Positions 46,295 to 55,289 of a DNA stretch of 64,000 nucleotides are shown here, one piece after another. This stretch comes from Desulfofustis limnaeus (GTDB lineage: Bacteria; Desulfobacterota; Desulfobulbia; Desulfobulbales; Desulfocapsaceae), in NCBI RefSeq assembly GCF_023169885.1, contig NZ_AP025516.1, forward strand, positions 3,699,501-3,763,500. Direction: 5' to 3'. The notes beneath the pieces were generated by a model that did no database searches, had not been told where the DNA came from, and worked only from the letters and a program-made list of their open reading frames with translations. The translations under genes and the position numbers were made by a program. Positions within the stretch are counted from its first letter, which is position 1; each line of letters starts with the position of its first letter.

Positions 46295-48796
46295 TCACTC
46301 TGCCTGCCGGACCAGAAAGGCCATCGGCTTTTCTCTGATAATGGCCAACGAGCTGAACAGCCCGACCATCATCACCGCCACACCGGCCACCGCTATGGTG
46401 GCCGCCGCGCCGAGCCAATGCATGCGAAAGGCGATATCAAAATAGATCCAGCATAGGCTCCAGGCGACCCCGGAACCGATAACAACCGCTATCAACGAAC
46501 TGCATAGGCCAAGAAAGAGATTTTCCCAGACGGTTATCGACAGAACCAAACGACCGTGTCCCCCGACGATCTTGTAGAGAGCACAATCTCGCAGCCGCTC
46601 CAGCCTCGTGGCCAAGACCGAGCCGACCAGGATCAGACAACCGGCGATGATGGAGAACAGGGAGAAAAAAGTGATGACCCTGGCCAGCCGACCGACCAGT
46701 TGTCCAAGGCGCTCGGCGCTGTCGGCAACGTTGATGGTGGAAACGTTGGGCAGAGCCGTCACGATCCGCTCCACCGTGTCGTCAATGTCGCCCCGCGGGA
46801 GGTGCAAGGCGGCAAAAAACGTCTGCGGCGCCGCGGCGAGGACTTCTTCGGCAAAGACAAAATAGAAAAAAGGATACAACCTCGATTTGGTCCGCGCCCT
46901 GATGCTGGTCACCTCGGCGGTCAACGCCACCCCCTGGACGACAAATTCCAGCCGGTCCCCAAGCTTCAACTCACCGATCTCGGCGATGGTATCGAGTACC
47001 GATACGGCAACCATCGTCGAGTCTCGGCGCCGCTCTCCGAACAGCCCGCTGCCACGTACAATGATCTCATCGTCGAGCAGGCTGTCACGATAGGTAAGGT
47101 TAAACTCCCTGGCCAGGGTATCGCTTCTTCTCTGATTCTCCCGCTCATAATCGATCGGTTCACCGTTGATCGACACCAGTCGGCCGCGAATCACCGGAAA
47201 GAGAGTAACCTCCTCGCCCACTACGGAAAAAAACGACTGTTGCTGATCACGCTGGATATCAAGGCAAAACAGGTTGGGAGCGTCTTCCGGATAGGATGTG
47301 ATAAAGGTTGCTACCAAGTTGAACTGCAACAGGAAAATCGCCAACAGGGCGGCCAAGGCCGCCGTTAGGGTGACGATGATCGAACGGGTGGCATTGCCGG
47401 GGCGAAACAGACTTCTCTGGGCCTGCCGCAACGCCAGCGGTCGGATCGGAAGCCGGCGCACTCCCTTCAGGCTGAAGGTTACGATGATCACGATCAAGGA
47501 TATGAAGGCGAGGCTGCCGGCCGTGAAGTAAAGACCGATCTTCACATCTTCCAGCTGCCGGACCACCAGCAAACTCAGAAATAACAGGATCACCAGAGAT
47601 AGCAGCACCGGCAACCGCCGGCCGGCGAGCGTCACCTGTTCATGGCGAAGCAAGGCGATCGGCCGGATCAGATCGGCACGGTACAACGGCAACGCGGAGA
47701 ACACGAGCACCACGAATAGCCCCACCAGCATCCCCTCCACTAAGGGCCCCGGGGTCAAACCAAGAGCCGTCCCCGGTGGGATAATGAAACCAAAGAGGAG
47801 GGGAAAACACCATTTTATCACCACCCCGGCAACCACGCCGACGATACTGCCGATCAGTCCCAGAAAAAGCGTTATGCCGAGGTAGTGGGTAAACAGGAAC
47901 CGACGCGTCACGCCAAGCGCCTTGCCGATGGCAATGGTGGCCTGTTTGCGGCGCAGCAGGGCCGACAACGACGTCTGCATCCCGATACCGCTGAGCAGTA
48001 GGGTAAAGATACTGATAAACGAAAGGAAAAAAAGCAGATTGTCAAAAAAGCGCTTAACCTGAGAGCGGGCGGTGGTGGCCGTTTCCACCCGTTCTTGCCC
48101 GGCAGTAGCCACGTCCCGCAATTGGTCGGCGATTTCCGCAGCTTGGTCAGGTCGATCCAGTTTCAGCAAGACCTCGTACTGCGAGCGGCTGCCCACCCCG
48201 AGCAACCCCAGTTCCTCCAGATCCAGCGTCGAAACAAAGATCCGCGGTCCTAGGGCGAACAGGGATACCGGCCGGGACGGATCACGAACAACGGTATCGA
48301 CAACGCTCAGCTGAGCCGAGCCGACCTGCAGTCGATCACCCAACTCGAGACCGAGCCGGGTCAGAACCTCCGGGGCGGCAACCACCTGTCCACGGCCCAG
48401 AACTTGCGAAAAATCGCGCCCCGACGTCAGCTCAACCGTTCCGTAGAGCGGGTATTGCGGGGCCACCGCCATGATCGAGACAAACAACGACTCCTCCCCC
48501 TTAACCGGGCGAACCACCGAGTAAAACTCGTAGGTCCTGATCCATTCCCCGCCCGCTTTCTGGCGTATCGACTCGATCGCCTGGAGCAGTGGTGGTGAGA
48601 TCGGATAATGGGAATGGACGATGATGTCGCCGCCATGCAAGGCCTGGGCATCGCTGAGCAGCGAGCGGTGCACGTCGGCCTTGAAGCTGTTCAGGGCGGT
48701 CAGCGTGGCTATGGACAGAGCGACACAGAGGACGAAGGTCATCGCCTGGGCGCCGCCATGGCGAAGCTCTCCCAGCAGGAATCGCCAATGGATCAT
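46295..48796 (-). CDS. FtsX-family ABC permease with two MacB-type domains (YbbP-like)
   Basis: This 833-residue membrane protein has an N-terminal helix, a large periplasmic domain (SHYPISPPLLQAIESIRQ...), a central group of helices, a second periplasmic domain and a final helix group (WLGAAATIAVAGVAVMMVGLF). Ten predicted helices and two FtsX cores match YbbP. Such permeases are non-canonical transporters or mechanotransmitters. Its ATG overlaps the stop of the ATPase gene. Confidence 0.9.
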   Translation of the reverse strand: MIHWRFLLGELRHGGAQAMTFVLCVALSIATLTALNSFKADVHRSLLSDAQALHGGDIIVHSHYPISPPLLQAIESIRQKAGGEWIRTYEFYSVVRPVKGEESLFVSIMAVAPQYPLYGTVELTSGRDFSQVLGRGQVVAAPEVLTRLGLELGDRLQVGSAQLSVVDTVVRDPSRPVSLFALGPRIFVSTLDLEELGLLGVGSRSQYEVLLKLDRPDQAAEIADQLRDVATAGQERVETATTARSQVKRFFDNLLFFLSFISIFTLLLSGIGMQTSLSALLRRKQATIAIGKALGVTRRFLFTHYLGITLFLGLIGSIVGVVAGVVIKWCFPLLFGFIIPPGTALGLTPGPLVEGMLVGLFVVLVFSALPLYRADLIRPIALLRHEQVTLAGRRLPVLLSLVILLFLSLLVVRQLEDVKIGLYFTAGSLAFISLIVIIVTFSLKGVRRLPIRPLALRQAQRSLFRPGNATRSIIVTLTAALAALLAIFLLQFNLVATFITSYPEDAPNLFCLDIQRDQQQSFFSVVGEEVTLFPVIRGRLVSINGEPIDYERENQRRSDTLAREFNLTYRDSLLDDEIIVRGSGLFGERRRDSTMVAVSVLDTIAEIGELKLGDRLEFVVQGVALTAEVTSIRARTKSRLYPFFYFVFAEEVLAAAPQTFFAALHLPRGDIDDTVERIVTALPNVSTINVADSAERLGQLVGRLARVITFFSLFSIIAGCLILVGSVLATRLERLRDCALYKIVGGHGRLVLSITVWENLFLGLCSSLIAVVIGSGVAWSLCWIYFDIAFRMHWLGAAATIAVAGVAVMMVGLFSSLAIIREKPMAFLVRQAE

Positions 48797-49476
48797 AAGC
48801 GGTTGTTTTCGGCCAGACGGCCGTCGCTGAGATGAACCCGGCGATCCGCCCGGGCGGCAATGTCCGGGCTGTGCGTGGCCATGATCAATGTCACTCCCCG
48901 CTCACGCTGCAGTTCCAGCAACAGCCGCAAGACCTCTTCACTGTTTGTCGAGTCCAAATTGCCGGTCGGTTCGTCGGCAAAGACCAGCGGCGGCTCATTG
49001 ATCAGGGCCCGACAGATCGCCACCCGCTGCTTTTCACCACCGGAAAGCTCCTGGACGAAGTGGTACCGTCGATCATACAGGCCGACCTGTTCCAACAAAC
49101 GGGTCGCCTTGTCCTCGGCGGCGGGATCGTGTCGCAACTCTGCCGGAAACATCACATTTTCGATGGCGTTGAGCGAGGGGATCAGGTGGAAGGACTGAAA
49201 AACGAATCCGATAGACTGGTTACGTACCGGTGCCAGTTCCTCTTCGTTCAACGCTGTGATATCCCGGCCGTCCAAGAGAATCTGTCCGCTGGTCGGGCGA
49301 TCCAGGCAGGACAACAAGCTGAGCAGCGTCGTTTTACCGCTGCCACTTTTCCCGGTGATGACCGCGAACTCGCCTCGCTTGAAAGCCAGCGACACATCAT
49401 CAAGAACCAGCAGGTTCCGGGGGCCAACCCGGTATTGTTTCGTCAAGTGACGGCTTTCCAATATGCTGTCAGTCAT
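48793..49476 (-). CDS. ABC transporter ATPase (YbbA/LolD-like)
   Basis: This 227-residue ATPase has Walker A GKSGSGKTTL, the Q-loop IGFVFQSFHLIPSLNAIENV, signature LSGGEKQRVAI, Walker B PLVFADEPTGNLDS and a His-switch MATHSPD. This is the MacB/LolD type that works with FtsX-like permeases. The ATG at 49476 is preferred over a TTG three codons earlier. It heads the ATPase-permease-esterase operon. Confidence 0.92.
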   Translation of the reverse strand: MTDSILESRHLTKQYRVGPRNLLVLDDVSLAFKRGEFAVITGKSGSGKTTLLSLLSCLDRPTSGQILLDGRDITALNEEELAPVRNQSIGFVFQSFHLIPSLNAIENVMFPAELRHDPAAEDKATRLLEQVGLYDRRYHFVQELSGGEKQRVAICRALINEPPLVFADEPTGNLDSTNSEEVLRLLLELQRERGVTLIMATHSPDIAARADRRVHLSDGRLAENNRL

Positions 49477-49598
49477 GCGCTGCAATCCCTTATCTCATCA
49501 GCGTGGTGAAAATGGAATGAGGTCAACGTCAGCACAAGGTAATCATGAACCCTTGGAAAGACAGGGCAGCACATGCCGAGAAGCGGTTCTTGTGAGAA

Positions 49599-49730
49599 CC
49601 TTGAAAAATTGCCCTTTCGCCCAATCTCGTCGTTGCGCAAGCACATTTTATCCTCGGAATATCATGGATATGCCTGTGGTAAAATGCTCGTGCGCGCCTC
49701 GATCTTGAACGAAATTTCGAATTCTTCAAG
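49599..49730 (-). repeat. 132-bp palindromic-ended dispersed repeat, copy 2
   Basis: This is an inverted copy of the element at 13425-13556, the same length, with ends CCTTGAAAAATTG and ATTCTTCAAG. It lies between the NlpC-like gene and the ABC ATPase gene, ending 18 bases before the NlpC-like stop. A short frame in both copies would encode a similar peptide (RASILNEI is shared), but this follows from conserved DNA and is not evidence for a gene. Confidence 0.85.
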
Positions 49731-49748
49731 CCCCCCTGGCGCGGATGT

Positions 49749-50282
49749 TCAACGCAAAATCCGCCGCACCTGCCAGAGCCGGTCCCGCCAATAAGACTCG
49801 TTCAGGTGTGATACGGTCACTCCCAGGCTCGTCGACGCATGCAAAAACCGGCTTCGATCAAGCACGATGCCCACATGCCGATCCCACAATCCGGTTTTGA
49901 AAAAAATTAGATCTCCGGGGCGAGCCGTTGCGAGAGTGATTTCATCTCCGGTCTCGACCAGCCGGTCGGTAGTGCGAGGCAGCTTGATGCCGAATTGGCG
50001 GTGAAACGTCTCGGCCACAAATCCCGAGCAATCAATACCGTTTTTGCTGTTGCCCCCCTGGCGATACGGAACCGATCGCCATGACTCGTAATGACCAAGC
50101 AAGCGGGAGATCACCTTCCGCGTCTCCCGGTCATCCCACTCCGGCGCGACAACGATCGTTTTTTTCGTACATGAAGAGAGTGCTACCAACAGGATTGCCA
50201 TCAGCAGGGTGACGGATGAGTGTATCCGGACATGCCCCGCCGCTCCTTCTCCTGAGAAATCGTTCGTCCGTTTGATCTTCAT
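49749..50282 (-). CDS. NlpC/P60 family lipoprotein peptidase
   Basis: This 177-residue protein has a lipobox (LVALSSC) after an N-terminal extension of about 25 residues, then an NlpC/P60 domain with catalytic Cys in NGIDCSGFVAETF, His in DRHVGIVLD and a third residue near FLHAS. It would hydrolyse peptidoglycan stem peptides. The ATG at 50282 follows AAGGGA. An internal start nearer the signal sequence is possible. Confidence 0.9.
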   Translation of the reverse strand: MKIKRTNDFSGEGAAGHVRIHSSVTLLMAILLVALSSCTKKTIVVAPEWDDRETRKVISRLLGHYESWRSVPYRQGGNSKNGIDCSGFVAETFHRQFGIKLPRTTDRLVETGDEITLATARPGDLIFFKTGLWDRHVGIVLDRSRFLHASTSLGVTVSHLNESYWRDRLWQVRRILR

Positions 50283-50292
50283 GAAGTCCCTT

Positions 50293-52161
50293 CTAAGGTA
50301 TCGGTGCCATCCCCGGCAAGCCGACGACCAGGAAGGAATAACCGGAAAGGGAAAAAAGAGCGAGCAACAAACAGGACACGACCCTGCGGCTCATGGCCTG
50401 TTTGGCGAACAGGACAGCTGCCCCGATCATTACCGGCAGTGGGAAGAGGTAGCGTCCCTGAGCCTGAAAATCAGCCGTCCAGGAGTGATAAAACGATGCC
50501 CCCACCAGGGCTGCCGACACCACTAGGGCCGCAACCAGTGCCCCCCGTTGCGGCCAGTCGCCCTTGAGCAGAACAAAAACACACACAGCGCCCAGCAAAA
50601 CAAGGGCCAGCCACCGGAACAGATCGTACACCCCTTGCCGGGCGGATACCGTCATATGGCCATATACCCCGAAACCGCTGCGAAAGCTCTTTTCCAACCA
50701 GCGATGACTATGAATGAGTTTGGCGGCGGTGACCCCGCGCTCCTTCATGCTGAGATAGGGATGTTGTTTCTCCAGCGGTGTGGTGGGATTAAAAAGCGGC
50801 AACGCCAACTCGGCCCGCAGTGCGTCCTTTTTCTCGTTCAACGCAAAATCGTTTACATACCATTGCAGCGAGACGTAGCCAGCAGCACATATGACACCGA
50901 TCACACCGGGAAGCAGCAGGCGGAGCATGAGCGAGCGCCGCGACAGGTCGCCTCGATTCTGCCAGATGGTCAGGGCTACCAGTACCACCAGAAACCCCGC
51001 AACCGGCAGATAATTGCTTTTGACCAGGAGCAAAAGGGCAACCAGCGAGCCGGCCACCGGGCCCCAAAACCAATGAGAACCTTCACCGCTCAGCAAGTAC
51101 CGGTTGAACCGTGACGATCGATCGGCAACCAGCGCACAGCAAACGATGGAGATGAGCAGGGCAAAGGCATCTGAGTTGCAGTAGGAAAAGACATACCAGA
51201 GCTGCGGAGAGATCAGCAGAGTCGCCGCCATCCAGCGCATCCCAGAGATGGGGAGCGACAACAGAAGCAGGGCCAGCAACATGGTCACGTTGAAAAGCCG
51301 GAAGGGCAGGTGGTCAGGCAGGTGGAAGTGGTTGAGCAGATCGGCGAATTTCCCGGCAAACACATAGTAGATTTCCCGTCCATTGAGGCGGGAATTGCCA
51401 TAGGGGCCATAGGTGTCTCTCACTTCGGCATCATCCGCCGCCGGCGGGAACCAATGAGTCTGATAATACGCGGCGGCTTTGCGGTGTACCCCCTCGTCCG
51501 GATGGACGTCCGGGGAACTGATGATTGCCATGGTCAGGATCAGGGCAACCATGGCGGCGAGACAGAGCGGCACGAAATCTAAGTCGGCCCCCAACGTCCC
51601 GACCAACAGCCCGCCGCCATAGAGAAGCAGAAACATGACTAACAGCCGGACGGCTTCATGCGTTCGGTCCCACTGAGCCGGGAGTAGCTGCGGTTGATAC
51701 AGATAGGTCGGATCATTTCCCGAGGAAACGGTCAGCAGGCCGTCCGGGGTGGCAGCCGATCGCTCTATCTGGGTCAGCGGCTGCAATGCTGAAAAGCCAT
51801 TGTCTCCGAACAGCCTCCGGGTGGTCCATCCGGGTTGAGCGAAAGCAAGGCGGTGAATGGTGCTGGTTCCCTCATAGTCATGTGGATCAACCCTGATCCG
51901 CTGGACGTTGCCAAGATCGGTAAAATAGAAGCGGTAGTCCCGCTGTTCCGGGGAAACGAGAAGTCGTACCGAGCGCTGCTCAGTGAACGGTTCGTCTGAC
52001 CCAGCCCAATACAGCCGGAAATAACAGCGCTTTTCGACGGTGATCGAGAGATCAACCCGAGCCCGGTCAACGAAGAACTGGAAATAGGCGGTGCAGAGAA
52101 GCAAACAGGCCCCGATCAGGAACCAATGGTTTCGCAAGGCCGAAACAATGCGTGCAATCAT
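50293..52161 (-). CDS. DUF2142-like polytopic membrane protein (probable GT-C glycosyltransferase)
   Basis: This 622-residue protein has one N-terminal helix, a soluble domain of about 130 residues, and about ten helices. The motif HPDEGVHRKAAAYY just after a helix resembles the acidic first-loop motif of GT-C/DUF2142 proteins. The family is proposed to transfer sugars or phospho-sugars to envelope polymers; no substrate can be named. It begins ten bases from the NlpC-like gene, which it precedes on the minus strand. Confidence 0.7.
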   Translation of the reverse strand: MIARIVSALRNHWFLIGACLLLCTAYFQFFVDRARVDLSITVEKRCYFRLYWAGSDEPFTEQRSVRLLVSPEQRDYRFYFTDLGNVQRIRVDPHDYEGTSTIHRLAFAQPGWTTRRLFGDNGFSALQPLTQIERSAATPDGLLTVSSGNDPTYLYQPQLLPAQWDRTHEAVRLLVMFLLLYGGGLLVGTLGADLDFVPLCLAAMVALILTMAIISSPDVHPDEGVHRKAAAYYQTHWFPPAADDAEVRDTYGPYGNSRLNGREIYYVFAGKFADLLNHFHLPDHLPFRLFNVTMLLALLLLSLPISGMRWMAATLLISPQLWYVFSYCNSDAFALLISIVCCALVADRSSRFNRYLLSGEGSHWFWGPVAGSLVALLLLVKSNYLPVAGFLVVLVALTIWQNRGDLSRRSLMLRLLLPGVIGVICAAGYVSLQWYVNDFALNEKKDALRAELALPLFNPTTPLEKQHPYLSMKERGVTAAKLIHSHRWLEKSFRSGFGVYGHMTVSARQGVYDLFRWLALVLLGAVCVFVLLKGDWPQRGALVAALVVSAALVGASFYHSWTADFQAQGRYLFPLPVMIGAAVLFAKQAMSRRVVSCLLLALFSLSGYSFLVVGLPGMAPIP

Positions 52162-52235
52162 GCCGGGACCTCCGGGAAGAAACCTACTTCGAGCAACGGA
52201 CGCTACTTCTCACCTCGGCCAACAGATACCGCCTT

Positions 52236-53618
52236 TCATGAAGAATCGATCAGGGTGCAGTGCAGGTCACAGACGTTGGTGTTGGTCGGACCGGTAAGCA
52301 GCAGTCCGCCGCATTGCTGAAAGAAATGATAGGAATCATTATTTTCCAGATAGGTCTGGAGATGAAGTCCTTTTTTCGTCGCCTGTTCCAGGAGTTCCAG
52401 ATCAGCGAAAGCCCCCGCCGCGTCGGTGGGGCCGTCGTTGCCGTCGGTGGCGCCGGCAAGGAAGCTGAGATGGCCGGCCAGCTCCCGGTGATGCGCCAAC
52501 TCAAGCAGGTAGGACAGTGCCATTTCCTGATTCCGGCCGCCCGTGCCTCTGCCCCGTACCTGCACCACCGGCTCTCCTCCGGACAGAATACAGACCGGAG
52601 GCTCGGCCAGGGTCGCCTGCGCCGCACAATCAAGAGCGATCGCCGCAAGAACCTTGGCCACCTCGCGGGCCTCTCCGACGATACGGCTGGTCAGACGGAT
52701 CGGCCGATAGCCGCGCCGTTGAGCTTCTGCTGCGGCCGCATCAAGGGCTTGGAGATTGGTGCCGATGAGGATATTGGTTGTTAATTCCAGTTCCGGACTC
52801 CCCTCCTTGACGGTCTCCGGTATCGCTCCCCGTGCTCCCGCTTCGAGAAAGCGCCGAACCGCCGGGGGAACCTGTTCGTCAATGGAGTATTTCTTAATTA
52901 TTTCGAAGGCATCAGCGAAGGTGGTGGGGTCGGCGCAGGTTGCCCCCGAAGCGATGCTCGACAATGAATCACCCACCACATCGGAAAGGATGAAGTTGAG
53001 GCTGCGAGCCGGCGCCAGCCGGCTCAGCAGACGCCCTCCCTTGATCATCGACAGATGCTTGCGGATACAGTTGATTTCCTCGATATCGGCACCGCAGGCC
53101 AGGAGCAGGCCGGTGGTTTTCTGTTTCTCGGCAAGGGTGATAGCCACTTCCTCACCGTCAACCACCGCCCGGGCAGGAAGCGGCAACAATGCCGATCCAC
53201 CGCCGGAAATCAGTGAAATCACCAACGTCTGCTCGTCGCTTTGCTCGGCCAACGCCATGATCCGGCGGGTGGCCGCAAGCCCGTTTTCATCGGGAACCGG
53301 GTGACCGGCTTCAAGCAGGTGGATCTTTTGGAGTTGCTCGGTGTGACCATATTTCACGACAATGAGGCCGCCGTCCAGCCGATCGCCCATGATTTCCTCA
53401 AGAGCCAGCGCCATGGGCGCGGTAGCCTTGCCGGCGCCCATGGCGACAATGCGTCGATACCGCTTCAGGTCAACCCGTAGATCCCGAGCGCCAAGCTCGA
53501 TATGGAGTTCATCTCCCGTCAGATGGACGTGTTCCACCAGCATCCGATAGGGATCGACACGATGCAATGCCGCCTGGAATATTGCCGTCAGATCATCCCG
53601 TCGCTGCACCCAGCCCAT
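52236..53618 (-). CDS. Glycerate 2-kinase (GckA/MOFRL family)
   Basis: This 460-residue protein has VAMGAGKATAPMA, a Gly/Ser-rich SLISGGGSALLPLP, NCIRKHLSMIKGGRL and a C-terminal MOFRL region (GRGTGGRNQEMAL, ATDGNDGPTDAAGAF). The family phosphorylates D-glycerate to 2-phosphoglycerate. The ATG at 53618 follows GGGAGGAG; a TTG six codons earlier overlaps that ribosome site and is rejected. Confidence 0.93.
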   Translation of the reverse strand: MGWVQRRDDLTAIFQAALHRVDPYRMLVEHVHLTGDELHIELGARDLRVDLKRYRRIVAMGAGKATAPMALALEEIMGDRLDGGLIVVKYGHTEQLQKIHLLEAGHPVPDENGLAATRRIMALAEQSDEQTLVISLISGGGSALLPLPARAVVDGEEVAITLAEKQKTTGLLLACGADIEEINCIRKHLSMIKGGRLLSRLAPARSLNFILSDVVGDSLSSIASGATCADPTTFADAFEIIKKYSIDEQVPPAVRRFLEAGARGAIPETVKEGSPELELTTNILIGTNLQALDAAAAEAQRRGYRPIRLTSRIVGEAREVAKVLAAIALDCAAQATLAEPPVCILSGGEPVVQVRGRGTGGRNQEMALSYLLELAHHRELAGHLSFLAGATDGNDGPTDAAGAFADLELLEQATKKGLHLQTYLENNDSYHFFQQCGGLLLTGPTNTNVCDLHCTLIDSS

Positions 53619-53752
53619 GGCACTCCTCCCTTTCAAAAATCCGTTTCACTGCCGCCCCGCCTACTATACCGTCTCCGCTTCCCATTATCCAGCGTTGCCC
53701 GAACAGCTGCCCCACGGGACACGGGCAGGCTCCGGGTAATTTTTGTATTTTC

Positions 53753-53781
53753 TTCACATTCAGCTTCTGCTGAGCTACAAT
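53753..53781 (+). promoter_or_regulatory. Promoter of glycosyltransferase gene
   Basis: TTCACA at 53753-53758 and TACAAT at 53776-53781 are 17 bases apart. They point at the glycosyltransferase start 54 bases further on. The spacer contains the small inverted repeat CAGC-TTCT-GCTG. Confidence 0.5.
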
Positions 53782-53834
53782 GACACGTTCGCTGAAAGAA
53801 ATCACCTCCGCTCCTGGTTTCCCGCTGTACACGA

Positions 53835-55082
53835 ATGAACATATCCTTCTACCTGCCGTTCGTTTCCTGCCATGGCACCGCCAACAAAAAGGTTGCCCCA
53901 ACGGCACGGCAGGCGGGAGACGCGATGACGATACCGCCGCCCCCGTGGTTTCCGCCCTCATTTTTGGTACCTTACGCTGCTGCCGATCTGCTACAGTTGT
54001 CCACTCAAGGGCTCGATGGCATGGCCCTTTACGGTTTCTTGCAGGAGCAACGTCACGATATTTGTATCGCCAGCACCTATTGCAGCCGCGGCACCTACCT
54101 GAAACCGTGGGGATTCTCCCTGTTGAAAGAGCAACGAAAAGTGGCCTTGTCCCGGCAGAGCACGACCAAGTCTACTGTCTGGCTGAGCTGTCATTGCAGT
54201 GATACCGCACCTGACCTGCTCGGCCCCCATTGCCGTCGGCACCTGTCGATCCCCTATGTCGTCTACCAACCGATTCCTCCAGAGCATGGTCATCGGTTCA
54301 AGATCGGCTCCTTGGCCGGGCAGTGGCTCAACCGCCGTGCCCTGCAGAGGGCTGACCTGGTCTTCATCGATCGAAAAACCACGGAACAACAGTTGCGTCA
54401 CGCCTTGCCGTTGCAACGAATCCAGTATATCAAACCGCGACTCAATCCCGACCATTTTTCTTTTGATCTGGTAGCCCGCCGAGCACTCAGAGAATACTGG
54501 TCTGTCGGGGAGCAACGTATCGTCATGACAACTGCCATGCTTCGGCCGGGGGTGAAAACCATCGGCGTAAGAAAAGTAATCGACAGTTGTCAACGGTTGC
54601 GGCAACGCGGGCTGGAGACCTTATTGGTAATCGCCGGCGATGGTCTCGATCGAACCCTGCTGGAGCGTGAGGCCCGGGAGAAGCTGGCCGATCAGGTGAT
54701 CTTCATCGGCAAGATTCCACGCCATGACCTGTATCGCTACTACAGCGCCGCCGATGTCTTTGCCTTTCCCGGCATCCAGGAGTCGCGAGGATTGGTTTTT
54801 CTGGAGGCACAAGCGGCCGGCCTGCCGGTGGTTGCCTGTGCCGATTGGAGCGCCGCGGACACGGTTGTCCATGAAAAGACCGGCCTACTGGCGCCGGCCA
54901 GTCAACCAGACCGCTTTACCGGGTATCTGGAACGAATACTGACCAACCGAGAGGAGCGCATCACCATGCGTGAGGCGGCCAAGAATCACGTTCGCAGCAA
55001 TCACGCGGCAGAGGACGGCTACCGTCTCGTCCAGCGGGCCATGGAAAAAATCGTGGCACGGAAGAACCAGGCATACTCCTGA
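53835..55082 (+). CDS. Family-4-like glycosyltransferase
   Basis: This 415-residue protein has a GT-B C-terminal half with LLVIAGDGLDRTLLEREA, VIFIGKIPRHDLYRYYSAADVFAFPGIQESRGLVFLEAQAAGLPVVA, the usual nucleotide-sugar binding and E-x7-E type region of GT4. The N-terminus is divergent. It stands alone, close to a DUF2142-like protein, and may act in envelope polysaccharide or glycolipid synthesis. Confidence 0.88.
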   Translation: MNISFYLPFVSCHGTANKKVAPTARQAGDAMTIPPPPWFPPSFLVPYAAADLLQLSTQGLDGMALYGFLQEQRHDICIASTYCSRGTYLKPWGFSLLKEQRKVALSRQSTTKSTVWLSCHCSDTAPDLLGPHCRRHLSIPYVVYQPIPPEHGHRFKIGSLAGQWLNRRALQRADLVFIDRKTTEQQLRHALPLQRIQYIKPRLNPDHFSFDLVARRALREYWSVGEQRIVMTTAMLRPGVKTIGVRKVIDSCQRLRQRGLETLLVIAGDGLDRTLLEREAREKLADQVIFIGKIPRHDLYRYYSAADVFAFPGIQESRGLVFLEAQAAGLPVVACADWSAADTVVHEKTGLLAPASQPDRFTGYLERILTNREERITMREAAKNHVRSNHAAEDGYRLVQRAMEKIVARKNQAYS

Positions 55083-55206
55083 CGAGCCCCGACGACCGTT
55101 TCCCGTCCCGCCCGCGTAAGCAGCTGGTCAGAAACGCTTCACCATGCTCCTCCCCGTTGCCGTTCAGTCTGGATTGACCGAGAGGCTGCACCTCCGGAAA
55201 AAATGC

Positions 55207-55235
55207 TTTACCTTTTATCCAGGGCTCTGTATAGA
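55207..55235 (+). promoter_or_regulatory. Promoter of polyamine operon
   Basis: TTTACC at 55207-55212 and TATAGA at 55230-55235 are spaced by 17 bases. A start near 55242 gives a leader of about 48 bases and supports GTG 55290 rather than 55203 as the speA start. Confidence 0.55.
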
Positions 55236-55289
55236 GGGCTCGTTTTTCATGGACCCGCAGACTCATTTAGCGACGGAGAGGGTGCACTC

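Noticed and set aside
49573..49794. Short frame encoding a peptide similar to that of the element at 13425
   Set aside because: The similarity comes from the conserved repeat DNA, which has palindromic ends; no ribosome site is present.
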